Positions 6,918 through 11,857 of a DNA stretch of 11,857 bases are shown in pieces; the stretch's first letter is position 1, and each line of letters begins with the position of its first letter. The position numbers were made by a program, and so were the translations under genes. The notes below the pieces were generated by a model that worked only from the letters and a program-made list of their open reading frames with translations, did no database searches and was not told where the DNA came from. The stretch spans positions 1-11,857 of the forward strand of contig CAMYCE010000060.1 in NCBI GenBank assembly GCA_947254205.1, read 5' to 3'. This DNA comes from an uncultured Prevotellaceae bacterium. Lineage in GTDB: Bacteria > Bacteroidota > Bacteroidia > Bacteroidales > Muribaculaceae.

Positions 6918-8461
6918 ATTCCAATTCTATTTTTCCAAGAAGATAACACTATTTTTGTCTTTGCATAAAGTATCATGCGTTGTGATTTATGCAAAATGAA
7001 AAATAAAAGATAAACTGATACTACAGATATACTTACAAAGCATTGTAATACTATATTTAGAAAATCTTCGTTCAATGACTGACGGATAGAATTCAATACA
7101 AACCAGTTTATAAACGCTAATATAAAACACTTGATATAGCAAAATAAGAGTTTAATTAGGCTTAACTCTTGAAGTTTATTTTTTAGAATCCAAGAGGTAA
7201 TGAACAAAGTGCTCACATAAGTTGGAATGAGCATTGCATATACATGTATAGGACCTATGCCCAATTTAAGCATCACATACATCATAACTGGTGACAATAA
7301 ATATATCCCCCCAGTATAAGCACTTAATTTACTTATTTTCCCTGTTGCATGAATAGGTATATTAAGAACTAAATTAGATACATTAAAAACACAAGAAGCT
7401 AAAACTATTTGTAAAAATTGGGAAGCATATTGGGGCGGAGATACAAGCCATAGTTTCAAAAGATAATCAGCATTAATAAATATGGGCACACCAATGAGAA
7501 GAAAAAGACTTATAGTAAACATGTTAGCTAAAAATACCAAATGAACAGTCTCTTTCATTTGATGTTGAGCATAAGCTTTTATAATTGGGGGACGAAAAGC
7601 TTGAATCACATTATAGGCAAGCCCTTTTACAACCCCCATCACAGTAGTAGCTACACTATTAGCTGCATTTAAAATGGGACCAAAAAAAATATTTAATAGA
7701 AAACTAATACCCTGCTGATTGAATACTACACTCGTATTTCCAAATAAATCCCAGCCTGAGAAGCTGAGCAGGGGTTTAAGGTAGGTTTTGTCGTAGAGCC
7801 AGTGGAAATGGCTCTCTTGAAAGTGGCGTAGGCAATAGATGCGATAGGTGGCCATGACCACCACACTCACTCCCAGTGTGAGCCAAGCATAGAGAATGAG
7901 TTTGTCGAAATTGCCTATGGTGAGCAGATACACGATGAGCAACTTGAGCGTGACGTTGAGAATCTCGACATAGGCATACACGTCCATTTTCTCATGGGCA
8001 ATAATAGTGGCATTGTAGGGCACTTGGGTGATGCTCATCATGGCACTGGCTATGCTCAGCTGATAAACCCAGTGGGCAGCCGTCATGCGACCAGGAGGAA
8101 TCACCAACTTGTTGCACAGGAACCACAAGCCCACAGTTTCGGCAAGCACAAGCACCACGAGGGCTATGCCCATGTGCACAATGAGGGCACTCGAGAAAGT
8201 CTTGGCAAGCCTGTCGTGATTGCCCTGCCCCAGCTCAAAGGTGAGAAACCGGCTGGTGGCACCGCTCATTGAGGCATTGAGAAAGCCCATCATGGCAACT
8301 ACGCCACCCACCACGCCATAAATGCCGTAGTCCTCCACACCAAGGGTGGCAAGCACCACGCGCGAGGTGTAGAGCCCCACAACCATGGTGAGCAACATGC
8401 GCAAGTAGAGCATGAGCGTGTTTCGGGCAATGCGACGGCCACTGGTGGTAGTTTCTTCCAT
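6914..8461 (-). CDS. Wzx-type oligosaccharide flippase (MOP superfamily)
   Basis: A 515-residue integral membrane protein with about 12-14 hydrophobic segments, of the polysaccharide transporter branch of the MOP exporters. It would flip the undecaprenyl-linked repeat unit to the periplasm. The start MEETTTSGRRIARNTLMLY and the following LYTSRVVLATLGVEDYGIYGVVGG (by parts) are typical of Bacteroidales versions. I placed the start at the ATG at 8461; an upstream TTG at 8482 lies in the repeat element and would add only repeat-encoded residues. The coding sequence is bipartite. From the start to about base 7741 it is roughly half G+C (rows 7801 and 8101: 30 and 32 of 60); after that it falls to about a third (rows 7381 and 7081: 21 and 18 of 60). 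The switch lies at about codon 240, beside the conserved FSGWDLFGN. It precedes Caps_synth with an ATGA overlap. Confidence 0.93.
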   Translation of the reverse strand: MEETTTSGRRIARNTLMLYLRMLLTMVVGLYTSRVVLATLGVEDYGIYGVVGGVVAMMGFLNASMSGATSRFLTFELGQGNHDRLAKTFSSALIVHMGIALVVLVLAETVGLWFLCNKLVIPPGRMTAAHWVYQLSIASAMMSITQVPYNATIIAHEKMDVYAYVEILNVTLKLLIVYLLTIGNFDKLILYAWLTLGVSVVVMATYRIYCLRHFQESHFHWLYDKTYLKPLLSFSGWDLFGNTSVVFNQQGISFLLNIFFGPILNAANSVATTVMGVVKGLAYNVIQAFRPPIIKAYAQHQMKETVHLVFLANMFTISLFLLIGVPIFINADYLLKLWLVSPPQYASQFLQIVLASCVFNVSNLVLNIPIHATGKISKLSAYTGGIYLLSPVMMYVMLKLGIGPIHVYAMLIPTYVSTLFITSWILKNKLQELSLIKLLFCYIKCFILAFINWFVLNSIRQSLNEDFLNIVLQCFVSISVVSVYLLFFILHKSQRMILYAKTKIVLSSWKNRIGI

Positions 8462-8464
8462 TAA

Positions 8465-8590
8465 TTCAACTAATTTAATCAACTAATTAAGTCAACTAAT
8501 TAAGTCAACTAATTAAGTCAACTAATTAAGCGGATTTAACGAATTAAAGTCGCTGAAAATCAATTAGTTTAATTCGCTTAATTCGTTGAT
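8465..8590 (+). repeat. Hairpin plus 13-base repeat element, copy B
   Basis: The motif CAAC recurs at 8467, 8480, 8493, 8506 and 8519, exactly every 13 bases, with unit GTCAACTAATTAA. It is followed by a hairpin whose arms (8517-8545 and 8562-8590) match at 24 of 29 positions around a 16-base loop. It is the inverted counterpart of copy A, with one extra 13-base unit and a shorter loop. It fills the gap between the rfbB stop (8599) and the flippase ATG (8461). In the operon transcript the hairpin comes first and the A/T-rich 13-mers form the flippase leader. TAA triplets are frequent in the units. A role in termination, mRNA processing or recombination is possible but unproven. Confidence 0.88.
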
Positions 8591-8598
8591 AAAAGAAA

Positions 8599-9738
8599 TC
8601 ACTTTTGTTGATACATGTCGTGGTAGTAACGCTGGTAGTCGCCACTGGTCACGCTCTTGAGCCACTGCTCATTATCGAGATACCAACGTGCCGTTTTCTC
8701 GATGCCTTCTTCAAATTGCAACGAGGGTTGCCAGCCCAGCTCGTTCTTGAGCTTGCGGCTGTCGATGGCATAGCGGGCATCGTGGCCAAGGCGGTCGGGC
8801 ACATGGGTGATGAGGCTCAAGTCTTCGCCCTCGGTGCGCCCCAGCAAGCGGTCGACTGTGGCTATGAGCACCTTCACGATGTCGATGTTGCGCCACTCGT
8901 TGAAACCTCCAATGTTGTAGGTCTCGGCCACCTTGCCACGATGAAAAATGGTGTCGATGGCACGGGCGTGGTCTTCGACATAGAGCCAGTCGCGCACGTT
9001 GAGCCCCTCGCCATACACGGGCAAGGGCTTGCGCAGGCAAATGTTGTTGATGAATAGCGGTATCAACTTTTCGGGAAACTGATAGGGCCCATAGTTGTTG
9101 CTGCAATTGGTGACAAGGGTGGGCATGCCATAGGTGTCGTGAAAGGCACGCACAAAGTGGTCGCTGCTTGCCTTGCTCGCACTATAGGGCGAGTGGGGGC
9201 TGTAGCGAGTGTTCTCGGTGAAAAAATCGGTGCCATAGGCCCTATGATGGCTCGACGATGCCGCTGTAGAAAAAGGCGACCGGGTGCCTTGGGGGTGGGT
9301 GAGTTGTAGCGCACCATACACCTCGTCGGTGCTGATGTGATAGAACAACTTGCCCTCATAGCCCTCGGGGCGTGCTTCCCACACCACCTTGGCCGCCTGC
9401 AACAGCGTGAGCGTGCCCATCACATTGGTGCGGGCAAAGGTGAAGGGGTCCTTGATGCTACGGTCAACATGGCTCTCGGCAGCCAAGTGAATGATGCCGT
9501 CGACCTCATATTGCATCATGAGTCGTTGCATCAAGTCGAAGTCGCAAATGTCGCCTTTCACAAAGGTGTAGTTGAGGCGGTCTTCAATATCGTGCAGGTT
9601 GGCAAGGTTGCCGGCATAGGTGAGTTTGTCGAGGTTGATAATGCGATATTGTGGATATTTGTTGACAAAGAGTCGCACCACATGCGACCCTATAAAGCCG
9701 GCTCCACCGGTGATGATGATATTGCGCTGAAAGTCCAT
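8599..9738 (-). CDS. rfbB: dTDP-glucose 4,6-dehydratase
   Basis: Converts dTDP-D-glucose to dTDP-4-keto-6-deoxy-D-glucose using bound NAD+, the second step towards dTDP-L-rhamnose and related 6-deoxy sugars. The 379-residue cytosolic enzyme is an extended SDR. It has a Rossmann nucleotide loop GGAGFIG (11-17), HLAAESHVDRSI (84-95), the catalytic Thr-Asp-Glu in STDEVYG (136-142), and the Tyr/Lys pair in YSASK (185-189). Also typical are SNNYGPYQFPEKLIPLFI (213-230) and NVRDWLYVEDHARA (247-260). An insert at about residues 145-175 between the TDE motif and the YxxxK is longer than in E. coli RmlB and is the form I know from Bacteroidales. It lies 46 bases downstream of rfbA. A hairpin-repeat element follows it immediately, so the precursor genes and the assembly genes may be expressed at different levels. 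Confidence 0.97.
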   Translation of the reverse strand: MDFQRNIIITGGAGFIGSHVVRLFVNKYPQYRIINLDKLTYAGNLANLHDIEDRLNYTFVKGDICDFDLMQRLMMQYEVDGIIHLAAESHVDRSIKDPFTFARTNVMGTLTLLQAAKVVWEARPEGYEGKLFYHISTDEVYGALQLTHPQGTRSPFSTAASSSHHRAYGTDFFTENTRYSPHSPYSASKASSDHFVRAFHDTYGMPTLVTNCSNNYGPYQFPEKLIPLFINNICLRKPLPVYGEGLNVRDWLYVEDHARAIDTIFHRGKVAETYNIGGFNEWRNIDIVKVLIATVDRLLGRTEGEDLSLITHVPDRLGHDARYAIDSRKLKNELGWQPSLQFEEGIEKTARWYLDNEQWLKSVTSGDYQRYYHDMYQQK

Positions 9739-9784
9739 ATACTAAAATTTCAATTCTTTAGAACAAAAAACTACAACAAAACTT

Positions 9785-10672
9785 TTAGGGTTGGGGGAAC
9801 TCGTCGAGCACTTTGAGCAGGTATTGGCCATATTGATTCTTGATCATGGGCCGGGCAAGCTCGCGCAACTTGGAGGCAGTGATCCACCCCTTCGTGTAGG
9901 CAATACTCTCAAGGCATGCCACCTTGAGCCCCTGTCGCTTTTCGATGACCTCGATGAAAGTAGAAGCCTCGCTCAAGCTGTCGTGGGTGCCGGTATCGAG
10001 CCAAGCAAAACCACGACCAAGGGTCTGCACCTTGAGGTCGCCTTGCTGCAAGTAGTGCTGATTCACCGTGGTGATTTCAAGTTCGCCCCGTGCCGATGGC
10101 TTGATGCCGGTTGCCACATCAACCACACTATTGGGGTAGAAATAAAGCCCCACCACGGCATAGTTGCTCTTGGGGTGCTGTGGTTTTTCTTCGATAGAGA
10201 GGCAATTGCCTGTGTTGTCAAACTCGGCCACGCCATAGCGCTGCGGGTCGCTCACCCAGTAGCCAAACACGGTGGCCTTGCCACAGCTCTCGGCATCGGC
10301 GACAGCACGAGAGAGCATTGTCGAGAAACCGGCACCATAGAAGATGTTGTCGCCCAGCACAAGGCACACCGAGTCGTTGCCAATGAATTCCTTGCCAATG
10401 ATGAAGGCCTGGGCAAGCCCGTCGGGCGAGGGTTGCTCGGCATAGGTGAACCTCACGCCATAGTCGCTACCATCGCCAAGCAATCGCTCAAAGCCGGGCA
10501 AGTCGTGTGGCGTGGAAATAATCAAAATGTCGCGAATGCCAGCCAACATGAGCACCGAGATGGGATAATAGACCATGGGTTTATCAAAAATGGGCAACAA
10601 CTGCTTGCTCACCCCCTTGGTGATGGGATAGAGACGTGTGCCCGAACCGCCTGCCAATACAATACCTTTCAT
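9785..10672 (-). CDS. rfbA: Glucose-1-phosphate thymidylyltransferase
   Basis: Makes dTDP-glucose and pyrophosphate from dTTP and glucose-1-phosphate, the entry step to dTDP-rhamnose and other dTDP-6-deoxy sugars. The 295-residue length is normal for RmlA. The nucleotidyltransferase signature GGSGTRLYP (8-16) with K23 of the conserved SKQLLPI follows the start. LGDNIFYG (106-113) holds the metal-binding Asp108, and IEEKP (160-164), ARGELEIT (194-201) and WLDTGTHDS (224-232) complete the active site and the allosteric-type region. No key residue is missing. It is the first gene of the minus-strand operon, with a roughly 200-base leader if the promoter at about 10885-10913 is right. rfbC and rfbD are not in the window, so the final sugar could be rhamnose or an amino-deoxy sugar. 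Confidence 0.97.
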   Translation of the reverse strand: MKGIVLAGGSGTRLYPITKGVSKQLLPIFDKPMVYYPISVLMLAGIRDILIISTPHDLPGFERLLGDGSDYGVRFTYAEQPSPDGLAQAFIIGKEFIGNDSVCLVLGDNIFYGAGFSTMLSRAVADAESCGKATVFGYWVSDPQRYGVAEFDNTGNCLSIEEKPQHPKSNYAVVGLYFYPNSVVDVATGIKPSARGELEITTVNQHYLQQGDLKVQTLGRGFAWLDTGTHDSLSEASTFIEVIEKRQGLKVACLESIAYTKGWITASKLRELARPMIKNQYGQYLLKVLDEFPQP

Positions 10673-10884
10673 GCAAAAAACATTTTAATCAAAGTTGAGC
10701 ACCAAGCATGCCTTGGGGGCATCTGAGCCAAATGGACCAGCGTGGGGGTGTCAACAAGAAAACTACAGTCGTCCTGTTGTTCAAATCCAACACTATCGCA
10801 GCAATTGGGCTTGAATTGAAGGACTAATCTTAATTTATGATTGAACACTATTTACTTTTAATCTCACATAAATTATATACAATA

Positions 10885-10913
10885 CAAAAATAGACATTTC
10901 CACATGAAACAAA
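10885..10913 (-). promoter_or_regulatory. Candidate Bacteroidetes promoter for the rfbA operon
   Basis: On the minus strand TATTTTTG (10892-10885) fits the Bacteroidetes -7 consensus TAnnTTTG, and TTTG (10913-10910) fits the -33 box. The 17-base spacer is slightly short of the usual ~19. It would give a leader of about 200 bases before the rfbA ATG. I saw no other TAnnTTTG pointing this way in the intergenic region, but the motif is degenerate. Confidence 0.45.
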
Positions 10914-11156
10914 AAGTATTTGGCCCTAAACCTTGAGCCAGGCACACTCCATTTCCTGCCTCAACCTGTATTTAGCCTCAAATTAGCCTAAACTGTTAAT
11001 ATTTTTCACAATTTACAGTTGTAAACTTTCAGAAATGTTACACTATTTAACAAATGCGAAATTCGGGCTACTTTTTATTAGTTTATAGGCATTTTGGCTA
11101 TGCAAAACCGTCAAAAAAATTGGATAAAAAGTGGATAACGTTTTTTAGCACGAAAG

Positions 11157-11200
11157 TTAAAGTATCAATAACACCATTCATTTTCAATGAGATACTTTAA
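11157..11200. promoter_or_regulatory. Perfect 10+10 base inverted repeat, possible operator
   Basis: TTAAAGTATC (11157-11166) and GATACTTTAA (11191-11200) are exact reverse complements separated by 24 bases. The right half overlaps the TAATTTTG -7 box of the downstream gene and the pair straddles its -33 region. That position fits two operator half-sites about three helical turns apart (34 bases start to start). It lies upstream of the expected transcript, so an RNA hairpin role is less likely. The binding protein is unknown. Confidence 0.5.
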
Positions 11201-11205
11201 TTTTG
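11198..11205 (+). promoter_or_regulatory. Candidate -7 box for the beta-barrel protein gene
   Basis: TAATTTTG matches the Bacteroidetes -7 consensus TAnnTTTG exactly and lies 55 bases before the ATG at 11261. A good TTTG -33 box is not seen at the expected distance, which may mean that an activator is needed, possibly through the overlapping inverted repeat. Confidence 0.5.
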
Positions 11206-11260
11206 CACCAACTGGTTGAAGAAAATCACACTTTTTTCGACTTCAAAAAACAAGAAAAAG

Positions 11261-11695
11261 ATGAAGAAATTTTTACTGATACTGGTGTCATCTATTGTTG
11301 CTCTAAGCCTTTGGGCCAGTGGCGAACACACCGTTTATGGCACCTATTATCTACCCAGTTATGGAAGCCACACAGCCAGTGGCGACCGCATTGTGGCCTC
11401 AAAGGTGAAAAGTGGCGAGCATCGCTGGGTGGCTCTATCGAGAGACATGTTTAGCCGCTATGGCTATAAAATGAACGACACCATCGAGGTGAAGAGCGAC
11501 CGCAACCCCGGTGTGAATGGATATTGGGTGGTGAAAGACAAAATGAGCGGACGCAAAAAAATCGACTTCTTGATGCATCGCAGCAACACAAGGAGTTTTC
11601 GCAACGGCGATGTAACAATCAGGAAAGCCAATGGCGACAACATCACCTTAGCAATCGACGACGACGAAATCAAGATAGTGTCTGCCAACGACTAA
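11261..11695 (+). CDS. Small secreted RlpA/3D-like double-psi beta-barrel protein
   Basis: A 144-residue exported protein. The ATG at 11261 gives a clean signal peptide (MKKFLLILVSSIVALSLWA, cleavage near residue 19-20) after an A-rich leader; an upstream TTG at 11216 would bury it and is unlikely. No Cys follows the signal, so it is not a lipoprotein. The mature part has GTYYLPSYGSHTASGDRI (27-44), closely recalling the YY...G..TASGE motif of RlpA. Then come WVALS, a G-Y-WVVKD segment ending at D93 and KKIDFLM with D102, like the Asp-containing strands of RlpA and 3D domains. RlpA and MltA-type barrels act on peptidoglycan, so a cell-wall role is plausible, but no SPOR or LysM domain is attached and catalysis is not shown. 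It is transcribed away from the polysaccharide operon with its own terminator, so it is probably a separate unit. Confidence 0.75.
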   Translation: MKKFLLILVSSIVALSLWASGEHTVYGTYYLPSYGSHTASGDRIVASKVKSGEHRWVALSRDMFSRYGYKMNDTIEVKSDRNPGVNGYWVVKDKMSGRKKIDFLMHRSNTRSFRNGDVTIRKANGDNITLAIDDDEIKIVSAND

Positions 11696-11732
11696 GCCCC
11701 CCATCGATTCCACATCAACGTGGACACATCAC

Positions 11733-11785
11733 AAAAATCCCATTTAGGGCACACAAGCAAGTGTGTTTCGCTAAATGGGATTTTT
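11733..11785. terminator. Strong bidirectional intrinsic terminator
   Basis: AAAAATCCCATTTAG (11733-11747) and CTAAATGGGATTTTT (11771-11785) form a perfect 15-base stem, with an inner CACAC/GTGTG stem (11750-11754, 11761-11765). The T run ends the rightward transcript from the beta-barrel gene 37 bases after its stop. The A run would serve a leftward transcript entering from outside the window. Confidence 0.88.
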
Positions 11786-11857
11786 CGTTTTTCATCAACA
11801 GCAATAAACCCAAATCGGTCATTAGGTCGCAATAAGAAAATATCTTAGGCTTTTCCT

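Larger units (their letters stand above)
10673..11260. other. Divergent intergenic region with no gene
   Basis: This 588-base A/T-rich stretch separates rfbA (leftward) from the beta-barrel gene (rightward). I find no convincing coding frame in it. It holds candidate promoters for both genes, a perfect 10+10 inverted repeat at 11157-11200, a direct repeat TTAGCCT at 10972-10978 and 10983-10989 (11-base spacing), and a small hairpin ATGCC/GGCAT (10708-10722) in the putative rfbA leader. No UpxY-like gene or obvious invertible promoter ends are present. Confidence 0.7.

Noticed and set aside
8462..8482. Upstream TTG start for the flippase
   Set aside because: The added residues come from the repeat element, and the ATG at 8461 gives the usual family N-terminus.
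10771..10800. tRNA-like T-arm (GTTG TTCAAAT CCAAC)
   Set aside because: The stem does not pair in register and no acceptor, D or anticodon arm surrounds it.

Overview
The window looks like one end of a Bacteroidales genome contig, probably gut-derived and Prevotellaceae- or Muribaculaceae-like. The evidence is a TAnnTTTG-type promoter motif, near absence of Shine-Dalgarno sites, and an RfbB with the ~30-residue insert usual in Bacteroidales; the genus cannot be fixed from sequence alone. The first 45 bases are not biological. They are an untrimmed Illumina Nextera i5 adapter (primer tail, 8-base index, transposon mosaic end), so the genome sequence starts at base 46 and the first gene is cut there.

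Bases 46-10672 are a surface polysaccharide (capsule, exopolysaccharide or O-antigen) operon, entirely on the minus strand and read from right to left. It begins with rfbA and rfbB (dTDP-glucose to dTDP-4-keto-6-deoxyglucose). It continues with a Wzx-type flippase, a capsular polysaccharide synthesis (Caps_synth/GT32-like) transferase, a left-handed beta-helix acyltransferase broken by an in-frame TAG, an intact beta-helix acyltransferase, a GT2, a GT4, a GT32, an EpsG/Wzy-like polymerase and a truncated GT2. Many junctions overlap by 1-4 bases, as in a translationally coupled operon. Together these genes would make an activated sugar, build a repeat unit on a lipid carrier, decorate it with acyl groups, flip it and polymerise it. 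rfbC/rfbD, the initiating sugar-phosphate transferase and any UpxY/UpxZ regulators are not in the window.

Two junctions are unusual. Between GT4 and GT32 (about 2144-2340), and again between rfbB and the flippase (8465-8590), lie near-identical AT-rich elements in opposite orientation. Each has a 29-base imperfect hairpin plus four or five exact 13-base tandem units; the first also carries a 19-base tandem array. They bracket a ~6.2 kb variable cassette. Inside the cassette, base composition drops sharply from about codon 240 of the flippase through the Caps_synth gene, which suggests a mosaic assembled by recombination.

Bases 10673-11260 are a divergent intergenic region with a candidate promoter on each side, one overlapped by a perfect 10+10 base inverted repeat. 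Bases 11261-11695 encode a small secreted RlpA/3D-like beta-barrel protein, followed by a strong bidirectional terminator. I see no CRISPR array, tRNA, rRNA, insertion sequence or phage gene. The locus is an ordinary type of system; the paired repeat elements are its least explained part.
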